NCBI GenBank assembly: GCA_002317155.1
Contig: DCIR01000062.1
Location: 1-64,000 of the forward strand
Reading direction: 5' to 3'
DNA from: Lachnospiraceae bacterium UBA1721
GTDB taxonomy: Bacteria; Bacillota; Clostridia; Lachnospirales; Lachnospiraceae
DNA length: 64,000 bases
Under the pieces are notes generated by a model. That model saw nothing but the letters and a program-made list of their open reading frames with translations, made no database searches and was not told the origin of the DNA. The translations under genes and the position numbers were made by a program. Below are positions 36,250 through 45,248 of this stretch, piece by piece (within the stretch, counting starts at the first letter, position 1; each line of letters starts with the position of its first letter).

Positions 36250-36254
36250 ATATA

Positions 36255-36268
36255 GAATACGTTGTACA
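36255..36268 (+). promoter_or_regulatory. Operator candidate, GAATACGTTGTACA
   Basis: Located between the LacI stop codon and the terminator; it differs from the 41015 copy at one base and from the 33460 copy at two. Confidence 0.3.
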
Positions 36269-36295
36269 GAACATAGAGCAATATACAAAATTAAA

Positions 36296-36347
36296 AGGGA
36301 TAGATGCTTTGACATTGAGTCATGTGCATCTATCCCTGATTTTTATT
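36296..36347 (+). terminator. Intrinsic terminator of the ABC-LacI operon
   Basis: AGGGATAGATGC pairs with GCATCTATCCCT; the loop can form a further TGAC/GTCA stem. A GATTTTTATT tail follows. Confidence 0.85.
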
Positions 36348-36432
36348 ATACGAGCAAAAGTGATTTTAGACTTATAGGACATAAAGTCATATCTTGAGTA
36401 ATTGGCATCGTGGTAAAGAACTATGCCATCGA

Positions 36433-37314
36433 TTACATCAATGCATCGTAATCTGCTTTATCGGATGTCTTATCAATAGAGCTGCAAACAATCTTAACTG
36501 CGGTGGGATCGATAACGTCCTTCTCGAGAATGAGCTCACCGATATGTTCTGCTTTGATGGTTCCGCTTGTAGGATTAAGAACACTGATAACGTCGCCCTT
36601 AATATCTGCGTCGACAGTAGAAAACTCAAATGCAAGATTGGTGTTGAAAAGCTTGCAGTTTTTCATTACAAGGTTGTCGATGTAGCAAAGGCCCTGAAGG
36701 CTCTCGATGGTGCAGTTGATAAAGGTAAGATTCTTTGAATTCCATCCGATATATTCGCCGGTAATGAAGCTATCCTCAACTGTTACATTCTCAGCATTCC
36801 AGAAAGCGTCCTTTGAAATCAGCTGCGAATTCTTGATGGTAAGATTACGTACACCGTCAAAACTGTAGTTGCCGTCGAGAGTAAGTCCGTCAATGGTCAT
36901 ATTGCTGCAGTTCATAGCAAAGTAATCGCCTTTTGCTCTTACATCCTTAAGGTTGACATTACTGCAACTCCAAAGAGTCTCAGCTGCATTGGTAAAGGTT
37001 ACATTGTTAAGAGTTAGGTTATTGCAGCGTCTGAAGTTCTTGGGAGCTTCAATAAGGCTGTTTGCAACATTCACATCATTGCAATACCATACGCCGGCTC
37101 TTGCCATGTCGAACCATGTGCAACGATCAACATTGATGTTGTTGGTGTACCAAAAAGGATACTTATATCTGAACAGTGTCTCTGACACTTCTATATCTTT
37201 ACTCTCTTTTATAGGGCTTTCACCCTTGTCGAATACACACTCGCTTATTTTTAAGCCATTGCTTCTAAAAAGAGCGCGTTCTTCGTTAAATACCTTAAAC
37301 TTAATTTCTTCCAT
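36433..37314 (-). CDS. DUF3737 family protein (beta-helix-like repeats)
   Basis: A 293-residue cytoplasmic protein matching DUF3737: LFRSNGLKISECVFDKGESPIKESKDIEV near the start, then FRYKYPFWYTNNINVDRC. It continues as irregular 20-residue repeats of the form N-(I/V/L)-x-(I/V/L)-x-(D/N), such as NLTLNNVTF, NMTIDGLTL, NLTIKNSQL and NVTVEDSFI. Such repeats usually form a right-handed parallel beta-helix. GAGGA lies before the ATG on this strand. Function is unknown. It is transcribed away from the alpha-galactosidase. Confidence 0.85.
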   Translation of the reverse strand: MEEIKFKVFNEERALFRSNGLKISECVFDKGESPIKESKDIEVSETLFRYKYPFWYTNNINVDRCTWFDMARAGVWYCNDVNVANSLIEAPKNFRRCNNLTLNNVTFTNAAETLWSCSNVNLKDVRAKGDYFAMNCSNMTIDGLTLDGNYSFDGVRNLTIKNSQLISKDAFWNAENVTVEDSFITGEYIGWNSKNLTFINCTIESLQGLCYIDNLVMKNCKLFNTNLAFEFSTVDADIKGDVISVLNPTSGTIKAEHIGELILEKDVIDPTAVKIVCSSIDKTSDKADYDALM

Positions 37315-37551
37315 TGTTTTCCTCGGTTATGAATATTAAATAAAGCGCTGGATTGAATCTATATAGTAATAGATAAAACACAGTATTAAGAATTATACAG
37401 TAACAAGAAAGATACTGCAATTTGAATGCACCACCAAAATATCAAAATAACACGCAAAAGTTAACTAAACAAGCTCTATTTTGGGCCATATTTACAATAA
37501 AAAGCAAAAAATGGTAAGCTTTGAACAAAACTCTAACGTATTTTAATTTTT

Positions 37552-37581
37552 TTGAGTAAAAAACTTAAATTGTGGTATTAT
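37552..37581 (+). promoter_or_regulatory. Possible promoter of the GH36 gene in a 338-base divergent gap
   Basis: TTGAGT at 37552-37557 and TATTAT at 37576-37581 are 18 bases apart. The gap between the two divergent genes is very A/T-rich; apart from this promoter and ribosome sites I see no other defined element in it. Confidence 0.4.
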
Positions 37582-37652
37582 ATAATTAAAATTAGCTAAA
37601 AACATCAATCAAACAGGAATTGTTTAATTTATCAGATGCAGCGGAGATTTTT

Positions 37653-39842
37653 ATGAATATTAATTATTGTGAAGAATTAAGAGCTTTTAAAATCGATACT
37701 GAAAATAATTCGTATATCATTGCAATCGTTGATGATGAAGGATTCCCCGGACATGTATATTATGGACCGAAGATTGCGGATATCCCTATGTATATGCTCA
37801 GAATAAATGAAAATCCTTATGTACCTTCGAAGAACAATCGTGACAGGGGATCATTTATGGATACTTTTCCTACAGAGTATCCGGGCAACGGGCTTGGAGA
37901 CTATCGCGAGGGTGCAGTTGAGGTGGTTGATAGCGAAGGTCACTTTGCTGTATGCCCTGTATACAAGAGCTATAAAATTGTTGAAGGAAAGCCTGCACTT
38001 AAAGGATTACCGGCTACGTTTGAAAGCAGTAGAGGTAAGGCAATGACACTGGAGCTTACTCTTGAAGATAAGCCTGTAGGACTTGAGTTTATTCTCAGAT
38101 ATTCTGTATTTGAAGACAGCGATGCAATTATTCGAAGCACAGAGGTGATTAACGCATCTGATAAATCTGTGTTTATTAAAAAGGCAATGTCATTTGCTAT
38201 GGATTTGGACGGCGAGGATTATGAGCTTTTGACACTTCATGGCTCGTGGGCACGTGAGAGGCAGATGGACATAAGACCTATAGGTTACGGCAAGACTTCG
38301 GTCGGCTCTGTTAAGGGTGAGTCGTCTCATCAGGAGCATCCGTTTATGGCATTGGTTCAGAAGGGTGCTGATCAGAAACAGGGAAGAGTTTACGGATTTA
38401 ATTTTGTATATTCAGGTAATTTCCTTGCACAGGTTGAAAAGACTCAGTTCGATTCGGTGAGAGTACTCATGGGCATCAATCCCAACGGTTTTAAGTGGGA
38501 ACTTAAAGCAGGGGAAAGCCTGCAGATGCCTGAGGTGGTAAGTGTATATTCTAATGACGGTATCGGAAAAATGAGTCGTACCTTCCATGACGTATACAGA
38601 AATCATTTAATCAGAAGTCCTTACAAGGACAAGAAGAGACCTATACTTATCAATAACTGGGAGGCAACTTATTTCCAGTTTGATACAGATAAGCTCATTG
38701 CGATTGCAAAAGAGGCTAAAAAAGCAGGCATAGAGATGCTTGTTATGGATGATGGCTGGTTTGGTCACAGAGATGATGATAATAGTTCGCTTGGTGACTG
38801 GTATGTAAATGAAAATAAGTTAAAGGGTGGCCTCAAATATCTGGTTGATGAGGTTAACAAGATTGGTCTTAAGTTTGGAATCTGGTTTGAGCCTGAGATG
38901 ATTTCTCCGGATTCTGATTTGTACAGAGCACATCCCGATTGGGCTATTGCTATTCAGGGAAGAACTCCTGTCAGATCAAGAAATCAGTATGTGCTCGATT
39001 TAAGTAGACAGGAAGTAGTGGACTATGTATTTGATGTAGTGTCAAAGGTGCTCCACAGTGCCAATATCGAATATGTTAAGTGGGATATGAATCGTCAGAT
39101 TACAGATCTCGGAAGCTATGCACTTGGCAAGGAAAATCAGGGAGAGCTTTATCACAGATATGTGCTGGCCGTATATCAGCTTCAGGAGAGACTTATTAAG
39201 GTGTTCCCTAATCTGCTTCTTGAGAACTGTTCGGGCGGTGGTGCGAGATTTGATCCCGGAATGCTGTATTACGGACCTCAGATTTGGTGCTCTGATGATA
39301 CTGACGCAATCGAAAGATTGGGAATCCAGGAAGGAACCTCGCTAGTATATCCTCTTTCAAGTATGGGTGCGCATGTGTCGGATTGCCCTAATCATACTGT
39401 TGGCAGAAATACACCTTTTGCAACAAGAGGAAACGTGGCATTGGCAGGAACCTTTGGCTATGAACTGGATATTACAAAGATTCCACAGGAAGACAGAGAC
39501 AGTATTCCGAAGCAGGTTGAGATGTATCACAAATATAATCCGCTTGTGAGAACCGGTGACTATTATCGTATAGCTTCATACAGAGAGAATCATTTTTATG
39601 ATTGCTATGGTGTGGTAAGCAAGGACAAGAGTGAAGCGTTGTTTACCTTTGTGCAGGTTATGGGAAGACCTAACTATCACAGCAGAATTATCAGACTGGA
39701 TGGACTTGATCCTGAGAAGAGATATGCGATTGAGGGTGAGGAAGGCAGTTATGCCGGAGATACACTGATGAAGGCCGGTTTGCAGATACAGAACCTTTGG
39801 GGTGATTATCAGTCTAAGCTGATTCATCTTACAGAGTGCTAA
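37653..39842 (+). CDS. GH36 alpha-galactosidase, cytoplasmic
   Basis: The enzyme removes alpha-1,6-galactosyl groups from raffinose-type sugars or galactomannan oligosaccharides. At 729 residues it has the full GH36 set: VMDDGWFG, GIWFEPEMI, the nucleophile Asp478 in YVKWDMNR, LENCSGGGARFD, and the acid/base Asp548 in SDDTDA. These numbers coincide with those of the Geobacillus AgaA enzyme, which supports this ATG. GCGGAG is located just upstream; an earlier TTG at 37620 lacks a ribosome site. There is no signal peptide. It opens the carbohydrate cluster. Confidence 0.93.
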   Translation: MNINYCEELRAFKIDTENNSYIIAIVDDEGFPGHVYYGPKIADIPMYMLRINENPYVPSKNNRDRGSFMDTFPTEYPGNGLGDYREGAVEVVDSEGHFAVCPVYKSYKIVEGKPALKGLPATFESSRGKAMTLELTLEDKPVGLEFILRYSVFEDSDAIIRSTEVINASDKSVFIKKAMSFAMDLDGEDYELLTLHGSWARERQMDIRPIGYGKTSVGSVKGESSHQEHPFMALVQKGADQKQGRVYGFNFVYSGNFLAQVEKTQFDSVRVLMGINPNGFKWELKAGESLQMPEVVSVYSNDGIGKMSRTFHDVYRNHLIRSPYKDKKRPILINNWEATYFQFDTDKLIAIAKEAKKAGIEMLVMDDGWFGHRDDDNSSLGDWYVNENKLKGGLKYLVDEVNKIGLKFGIWFEPEMISPDSDLYRAHPDWAIAIQGRTPVRSRNQYVLDLSRQEVVDYVFDVVSKVLHSANIEYVKWDMNRQITDLGSYALGKENQGELYHRYVLAVYQLQERLIKVFPNLLLENCSGGGARFDPGMLYYGPQIWCSDDTDAIERLGIQEGTSLVYPLSSMGAHVSDCPNHTVGRNTPFATRGNVALAGTFGYELDITKIPQEDRDSIPKQVEMYHKYNPLVRTGDYYRIASYRENHFYDCYGVVSKDKSEALFTFVQVMGRPNYHSRIIRLDGLDPEKRYAIEGEEGSYAGDTLMKAGLQIQNLWGDYQSKLIHLTEC

Positions 39843-39883
39843 GCATTAAAGAAGAGTAAAAATAAGCAATAATGAAGATGAGA

Positions 39884-39927
39884 ATTAATATTAATAAAGA
39901 TTAGCATTAATATTAATAAAGATTAGC
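39884..39927 (+). repeat. Perfect 22-bp tandem duplication
   Basis: The unit from 39884 to 39905 (starting ATTAATATTAATAAAG and ending TTAGC) is repeated exactly at 39906-39927, in the gap before the LacI gene. It is A/T-rich and may affect that gene's promoter region. Confidence 0.85.
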
Positions 39928-39967
39928 ATTTATGAAGAGCAACGATAAGCTTTAAGAGGAATAAAGA

Positions 39968-40990
39968 ATGGCAAAAAATGTAAAATTGGCAGATATTGCA
40001 GAAAAACTGGATGTGAGTGTGGTTACTATATCCAAGGCACTTTCAGGTCAGAAGGGTGTGAGTGAAGAGCTTCGTGAGAAGATTGTGCAGCTTGCTGACG
40101 AGATGGGATATGTACAGCCTTCTGTTGCGAGAAGAAGAGCGATGCATACCAATTTCAATATAGGTGTACTCATTGAGGAAAATTATCTGGACAGATATTC
40201 TTCATTCTATTGGCAGATGTACCAGCAGGTAGCGCAGCAGTCTATGGATAAGGGATGCTTCAGTCTTTTGGAGGTGGTTACTCCTGCGATGGAAGAGCAG
40301 ATGCAGATGCCCAAGCTTTTAACAGAGAACAAGACAGACGGTATAATAGTAATCGGCTGGGTGAATGAGGCATATGTCAGAAAACTTGTAGAAGAGGCTG
40401 AGGTACCGTTGGTATTCATGGATTGCATGGATAGAAAGCAGAGCGCGGATACCATCATTTCCGATAACTATTACGGAGCATATTACTTAACCAATTTCCT
40501 CCTTGATATGGGCCATGAGAATATTGCCTATGTAGGTACACTTGGTGCCACAGGATCAATCACCGACAGATACCTCGGATATACCAAATCATTGATTGAT
40601 CATGGTAAGGACTTCAGACTTGACTGGATAATTGATGACCGTGATGCAGATACCGGCAAGATTGATGAGGAAAATAAGCTTCAGCTTCCTGAAGAAATGC
40701 CCACTGCATTTTTTTGTAACTGTGATGTTACTGCGGGTATGCTTATTAAAAAGCTTCAGAAGGCTGGTTACAGAGTTCCTGAAGATATCTCCGTAGTGGG
40801 ATATGATAATTACATTTATCCGGGACTGTGTGATATAGAAATCACTTCTTATGAAGTTGATTACACAGAGATGTCAAAGCGTGCGGTTGAGACATTGGTT
40901 CGTAAGCTCAATAATGAGTATTATGCGCGTGGAACTCATATTGTTGAGGGACATCTTGTGATTAAAGACAGCGTTAGAAAAATCAATTAA
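39968..40990 (+). CDS. LacI-family regulator of the carbohydrate cluster
   Basis: A 340-residue regulator: HTH VKLADIAEKLDVSVVTISKALSG, hinge SVARRRAMHTN, then a sugar-binding sensor domain (GIIVIGWVNEAYV, ISVVGYDNYIYPG). GAGGAA lies upstream of the ATG. Its position between GH36 and GH51 suggests control of the surrounding glycosidase genes, perhaps through the 14-bp site just after its stop. The effector may be a mannosyl or galactosyl sugar, by context only. Confidence 0.88.
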   Translation: MAKNVKLADIAEKLDVSVVTISKALSGQKGVSEELREKIVQLADEMGYVQPSVARRRAMHTNFNIGVLIEENYLDRYSSFYWQMYQQVAQQSMDKGCFSLLEVVTPAMEEQMQMPKLLTENKTDGIIVIGWVNEAYVRKLVEEAEVPLVFMDCMDRKQSADTIISDNYYGAYYLTNFLLDMGHENIAYVGTLGATGSITDRYLGYTKSLIDHGKDFRLDWIIDDRDADTGKIDEENKLQLPEEMPTAFFCNCDVTAGMLIKKLQKAGYRVPEDISVVGYDNYIYPGLCDIEITSYEVDYTEMSKRAVETLVRKLNNEYYARGTHIVEGHLVIKDSVRKIN

Positions 40991-41014
40991 TGATGATTAT
41001 TTATCATTTACCGT

Positions 41015-41028
41015 GAATACGTTTTACA
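41015..41028 (+). promoter_or_regulatory. Operator candidate, GAATACGTTTTACA
   Basis: Located between the LacI gene and GH51, 135 bases before the GH51 start. It matches the sites at 33460 and 36255 except for one base each. A related half-site GAAACGTTTTCT lies at 50408-50419, after manA. Confidence 0.4.
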
Positions 41029-41149
41029 ATAGAATTTAATATGTAAACTTAAATTGCAGCCGGCTTTGGGGAAGTTTGGCTGCAATTGTATTATTATTTG
41101 CAAGCCCATATTTTAACGGTGATTAAGCAGTATGGGCAATGGAGGGGCT

Positions 41150-42754
41150 ATGGCACAAAATGCTAAAATTACTATTCACCCGGAGTACGAGGTAGGAGAA
41201 ATCTCAGATCAGCTTTTTTCAGCTTTTCTTGAACCTATCGGTACAATGGTAAACGGAACTATGTACAATCCGAAGCATCCTACTGCGGATGAGCAAGGTT
41301 TCAGAACAGACTGGATTGATGCTCTTAAGGCGACGGGGTTGCCGGCTGTAAGACTGCCCGGTGGTAACTTTGTATCATGCTGGCAGTGGAAGGATTCAAT
41401 CGGTCCTATGTCTGAGAGAAAGGGTCATCTTGATCCTGCATGGCATCAGTATTATACCAACGAGGTTGGACACGATGAGTATCTTCAGTGGGCAGAAAAA
41501 GTAGGTACTACACCACTTTACACTGTTAATCTCGGAACAGGTACTATTCAGGATGCGATGGATATTATTGAGTATACCAATCACGAGGGTGGAACTTATT
41601 GGTCGGATTTGAGAAAAAAGAATGGCCATGAGAAGCCTTATGGAGTAAAGACCTGGTATCTAGGAAATGAGATGGATGGTCCTTGGCAGCTCGGTTCATG
41701 GGAGAAGGATCCTTTTGGATATGGTGTGCGCTGTAACGAGACTTCGAAGGCAATGAAGTGGATTGATGAGAGCATTAAGACTGCAGTGTGCGGATCATCA
41801 GCTCCCTTCATGGAGCATTTCCCTGAGTGGGATGAGAAGGTGCTTGACCAGTGCTTCGATACTGTAGATTATCTTTCAGTACATCATTATCATTTTGCAG
41901 CACCCGGAGATCTGAAGGCTCTTCTTGGTGGATCGTTATATTATGAGGACTTTATCAATAACGAAGTGGCTATGTGTGACTTTGTGGCTGCTAAGCATCG
42001 TTCACCTAAGAAGATGATGATTTCATTTGATGAATATGGTGCCATGATGAAGCCCTTTAGCCCTCTTAATCCCGGCTGGGGACGTTACAATATGGCTCGC
42101 ACTCATTATAAGTTTGATCCTGCGAGAACCTATATACGTCATGATCCCGATAACATGCCCGAGAGACCGTTCCCCGGTTCGGATATGACTCACCTGCTTG
42201 CAATGGCTTCTGTACAGCTTGCACTGCTTCGCCATGCTGACAGAGTAAAGATTGGATGCATGACCGGAGGACTCGGCGCGTTGGCAGCATCTAATCATGA
42301 TCACGTATGGAAGGCAGCATCTCATTATGCATATATGCAGTTGATCCAGTATGCTAAGGGAACATCGCTTATCACAAAGGTAGATTCAGAGACCTATGAC
42401 ATGCCCGGATATGCTATCGATGATACTTCGCAGTATACAGGCAAGGAAGGCGTTAATTATGTTGATGCTGCATCATCTTGGGATAAAGAAAACGGACGAG
42501 TGGCAGTATTTGTAATTAACAGAAATGATGACAGTGAGTATCCGCTTACTGTAGATATGAAGGCTTTCGAAGGTTACAAGCCTGTGGCTCATTACGAGAC
42601 ATACAGCGCAGATGCAGATGCTAAAAATACTTATGAAAACGACAAGCTGATTGTTCCGGTTGAAAATAAATCATACACATTTGAGGACGGATTATTTGTA
42701 AATCATATTAAGCCGTTGTCATGGAATGTCATTATTTTCGAGAAAAATAAGTAA
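41150..42754 (+). CDS. GH51 alpha-L-arabinofuranosidase-like glycosidase
   Basis: A 534-residue cytoplasmic enzyme. Family GH51 features: FSAFLEPIGTMVNG near the start, VRLPGGNFVS near 70, acid/base Glu174 in YLGNEMDGPWQLG, and nucleophile Glu295 in ISFDEYGAM. Most GH51 enzymes have FDEWNVW at the last site, so the active-site rim differs. The C-terminal 150 residues form the usual beta-sandwich. The family acts on arabinofuranosyl groups and some endoglucan substrates. GGAGGGG is close to this ATG; an upstream in-frame ATG at 41132 is the alternative. A transcription unit ends after it. Confidence 0.85.
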   Translation: MAQNAKITIHPEYEVGEISDQLFSAFLEPIGTMVNGTMYNPKHPTADEQGFRTDWIDALKATGLPAVRLPGGNFVSCWQWKDSIGPMSERKGHLDPAWHQYYTNEVGHDEYLQWAEKVGTTPLYTVNLGTGTIQDAMDIIEYTNHEGGTYWSDLRKKNGHEKPYGVKTWYLGNEMDGPWQLGSWEKDPFGYGVRCNETSKAMKWIDESIKTAVCGSSAPFMEHFPEWDEKVLDQCFDTVDYLSVHHYHFAAPGDLKALLGGSLYYEDFINNEVAMCDFVAAKHRSPKKMMISFDEYGAMMKPFSPLNPGWGRYNMARTHYKFDPARTYIRHDPDNMPERPFPGSDMTHLLAMASVQLALLRHADRVKIGCMTGGLGALAASNHDHVWKAASHYAYMQLIQYAKGTSLITKVDSETYDMPGYAIDDTSQYTGKEGVNYVDAASSWDKENGRVAVFVINRNDDSEYPLTVDMKAFEGYKPVAHYETYSADADAKNTYENDKLIVPVENKSYTFEDGLFVNHIKPLSWNVIIFEKNK

Positions 42755-42786
42755 AAGAAATACATTAGATTAAATTTAAGTTAAAA

Positions 42787-42832
42787 AATAGCCTATTTTG
42801 ATTAAAAATATCAAAATAGGCTATTGCTTTTT
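42787..42832 (+). terminator. Intrinsic terminator after GH51
   Basis: A 16-bp perfect stem starting AATAGCC at 42787 and ending GGCTATT at 42825, with a 7-base loop, followed by GCTTTTT. The remaining gap to 43019 is a run of A-rich near-repeats (AAAAAGT/AAAAAGC) with no clear promoter. Confidence 0.9.
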
Positions 42833-43019
42833 AAATAAAAATGGTTTAGATTAAGATTATCAGATATGGATGGCAATGTAAAAAGAGCCGCGAAAATGCT
42901 TGCTAAAGGCATGAAAGTACCTTGAAAGCAAGATTTTAACGGCAAAAGAGTAAAAAAAGCTAAAAAAGTAAAAAAGTTAATTAAGAAGGTAAAAACAGAC
43001 TAAGAAAGGATTAGTAAAA

Positions 43020-44045
43020 ATGAGCGAAATTAAAATGATTGCACCCGCAGTTCCCAATGTTCCTTGGCAGGATAAGCCTGCAAAGCCTATCGTAGGCGCA
43101 CCTATCTGGCGTTATTCTGAGAATCCTATTATCAACAGAAATCCTATTGAAGGAGTAGCACGTATTTTTAACAGCGCGGTTGTCCCTTATGAAGATGGTT
43201 TTGTAGGAGTGTTCCGTGGTGAACAGACCAACGGAATTCCTTATGTATATCTTGGAAGAAGTAAGGATGGTCTTCACTGGGAGTTTGATCAGAACAAGGT
43301 TCCTTTCAAGGATGAGGAAGGCAATGATTTCATGCCTAAGTATGCATATGATCCCAGACTTGTTAAGGTAGAGGATACCTACTATATCATCTGGTGTCAG
43401 GATTTCTTCGGTGCTTCAATCGGTATGGCTAAGACACAGGATTTCAAGACCTTTACCCGCATGGAGTGTCCTTTCATTCCCTTCAACAGAAATGCAGTTC
43501 TTTTCCCCAGAAAGATTAACGGAATGTACAAGATGCTCAGCCGTCCTTCAGATTCGGGACATACTCCTTTTGGAGATATCTTCATTTCTGAGAGCCCTGA
43601 CCTTGAGTATTGGGGACATCATCGTCATGTAATGGGCGCTAACGGAAAATGGTGGGAGTCAGTAAAAATCGGTGGCGGCGCAGCACCTATCGAGACCAGT
43701 GAAGGTTGGCTTGTTTTCTATCATGGTGTAAGCGGAACCTGCAACGGATTTGTATATTCAATCGGTGGAGCTATTCTTGATCTTGAGGAGCCTTCAAAGG
43801 TTCTCTACAGATGTGAGAACTTCCTGCTTACTCCTGAAGAGTGGTATGAGGAGAGAGGTTTTGTTCCTAATGTAACCTTCCCCTGCGCAACCATTCATGA
43901 TCCTGAGTCAGGAAAGATTGCTCTCTACTACGGATGTGCAGATAGCTATGTATCTGTTGCATTCTGCTACTTTGATGAGATCGTACAGTATATCAAGGAC
44001 CACAGTGAGGTTGATTGGAACGATACCGAGCTTGGTAAGAGATAA
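43020..44045 (+). CDS. GH130 beta-1,4-mannooligosaccharide phosphorylase
   Basis: A 341-residue five-bladed propeller enzyme of the GH130_2 type. It phosphorolyses beta-1,4-mannooligosaccharides to mannose 1-phosphate. Seen: RYSENPIINRNP, GVARIFNSAVVPYEDGFVGVFRGE, the catalytic Asp in YDPRLVK near residue 111, and FYHGVSGTCNG. AAAGGA lies nine bases before the ATG. No signal peptide. With the second GH130 downstream it would complete cytoplasmic breakdown of mannan oligosaccharides. Confidence 0.9.
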   Translation: MSEIKMIAPAVPNVPWQDKPAKPIVGAPIWRYSENPIINRNPIEGVARIFNSAVVPYEDGFVGVFRGEQTNGIPYVYLGRSKDGLHWEFDQNKVPFKDEEGNDFMPKYAYDPRLVKVEDTYYIIWCQDFFGASIGMAKTQDFKTFTRMECPFIPFNRNAVLFPRKINGMYKMLSRPSDSGHTPFGDIFISESPDLEYWGHHRHVMGANGKWWESVKIGGGAAPIETSEGWLVFYHGVSGTCNGFVYSIGGAILDLEEPSKVLYRCENFLLTPEEWYEERGFVPNVTFPCATIHDPESGKIALYYGCADSYVSVAFCYFDEIVQYIKDHSEVDWNDTELGKR

Positions 44046-44062
44046 TTGAACTTTTACAATAA

Positions 44063-44100
44063 GGGCTGCCAAAACATTTGTGATGGCAGCCTGCTTTGCT
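44063..44100 (+). terminator. Probable terminator after GH130_2 gene
   Basis: GGCTGCCA pairs with TGGCAGCC across a 12-base loop, followed by TGCTTTGCT, a weak T tract. A TATAAT at 44108-44113 could be the -10 for the next gene. Confidence 0.6.
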
Positions 44101-44196
44101 ATATAGGTATAATGGATTTGTAAGCTGGTTATTTTTGTAAGTAGTTGTTTTTTGTGAGTATATTGGTCTTTTGTATTTATTTTAATGGGGACATTT

Positions 44197-45246
44197 ATGA
44201 AAAATATATCGGTATGGGATATAGTAAAAGATATTAGAATCGGTTGGAATTTGGGTAACACGCTTGATGCAGTAACCCAGAGATTAGCGCCTGATGCGAG
44301 TGCCACACAGTGGGAGACATGTTGGGGCAATCCGGTTACTACGGAAAAAATGATAGAGGACATCCTGGCAGCAGGTTTTAATCTGATAAGAGTGCCGGTT
44401 TCATGGGGATGCCATACAGACAGCAATCTTGTCATTGCCAAAAGCTGGATTGAGCGTGTAAAGGAAGTAGTTGATTATGCGTATTCACGAGGAGCATACG
44501 TTATTTTGAATATTCATCATGAGGGCTGGAACTTCCCTTTTTATGATAATCGTGATAAAGCTATGGCAACTGCTGAAAAGATATGGCTTCAGATTGCGGA
44601 GTATTTTAAGGATTACGATGAGCATTTGATTTTTGAGACACAAAATGAACCCAGAAAAATAAAAACACCTTTGGAATGGACAGGCGGAGATCAGGAGGGC
44701 TGGGATGTTGTCAACGATGTAAATGAAGTATGCATCAGGACAATCAGAAGTACCGGCGGCAACAATCTCTACAGAGCGGTAATGTTGCCTTCATATGCGG
44801 CAAGCATGGATGGAAAGGCAATAAGAGCGTGGAAGAATCTTTCCGGGGATGACAGAGTAATCGCATCAATTCATGCATACGTTCCGTTTAGATTTGCACT
44901 CACTACAGGTGATGACGGAGAAGTCGAGTGGGATAAGACCGATGATGTTATAGATCGAATGACGGATGACATGAAAGTTAATTTTATTGATAAGGGAATC
45001 CCTGTTATTTTGGGAGAAATGGGTGCTCTTGTCAGAGTAACGGACAGAGAAACCAGGCTTGAATGGGCTGAATACTTTTTCGGTAAGGCAAATGAGATAG
45101 GTGTTCCGTGCTGCTGGTGGGATAATAACAGCTTTGTACCGGGGCATGGAGAGACCTTTGGACTATATGACAGAAGAGAATGCAAATTCAGATTTAATGA
45201 ATTGCTTGATGTAATGATGAAAGCAACAGAAGGCAGAAGGGGATAA
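44197..45246 (+). CDS. GH5 family cytoplasmic glycosidase (cellulase/mannanase fold)
   Basis: A 349-residue TIM-barrel enzyme: [10 protein letters not shown] near 19, RVPVSWG near 67, NIHHEGWN near 108, acid/base Glu151 in ETQNEPR and nucleophile Glu274 in ILGEMGA, ending with a CCWWDNN segment. This pattern is nearest the GH5_4-like group of endo-glucanases, xyloglucanases and mannan-active enzymes. There is no signal peptide, so it should act on imported oligosaccharides. The ATG is chosen for GGGGA five bases upstream; the in-frame ATG at 44185 lies before that. Genome context favours glucomannan or mannan oligosaccharides. Confidence 0.85.
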   Translation: MKNISVWDIVKDIRIGWNLGNTLDAVTQRLAPDASATQWETCWGNPVTTEKMIEDILAAGFNLIRVPVSWGCHTDSNLVIAKSWIERVKEVVDYAYSRGAYVILNIHHEGWNFPFYDNRDKAMATAEKIWLQIAEYFKDYDEHLIFETQNEPRKIKTPLEWTGGDQEGWDVVNDVNEVCIRTIRSTGGNNLYRAVMLPSYAASMDGKAIRAWKNLSGDDRVIASIHAYVPFRFALTTGDDGEVEWDKTDDVIDRMTDDMKVNFIDKGIPVILGEMGALVRVTDRETRLEWAEYFFGKANEIGVPCCWWDNNSFVPGHGETFGLYDRRECKFRFNELLDVMMKATEGRRG

Positions 45247-45248
45247 AG

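Noticed and set aside
37315..37652. Possible gene or RNA in the 338-base divergent gap
   Set aside because: It is strongly A/T-rich with no conserved fold, no open frame with a ribosome site and no tRNA-like arms. Only a promoter is supportable.
42833..43019. A-rich near-repeats before the GH130_2 gene as a possible regulatory array
   Set aside because: The AAAAAGT/AAAAAGC runs are irregular in spacing and look like low-complexity sequence, with no consistent unit.
43908..44441. 177-codon open frame on the minus strand
   Set aside because: Overlaps the end of GH130 and the start of GH5 in antisense and reads through the terminator hairpin. No support as a gene.
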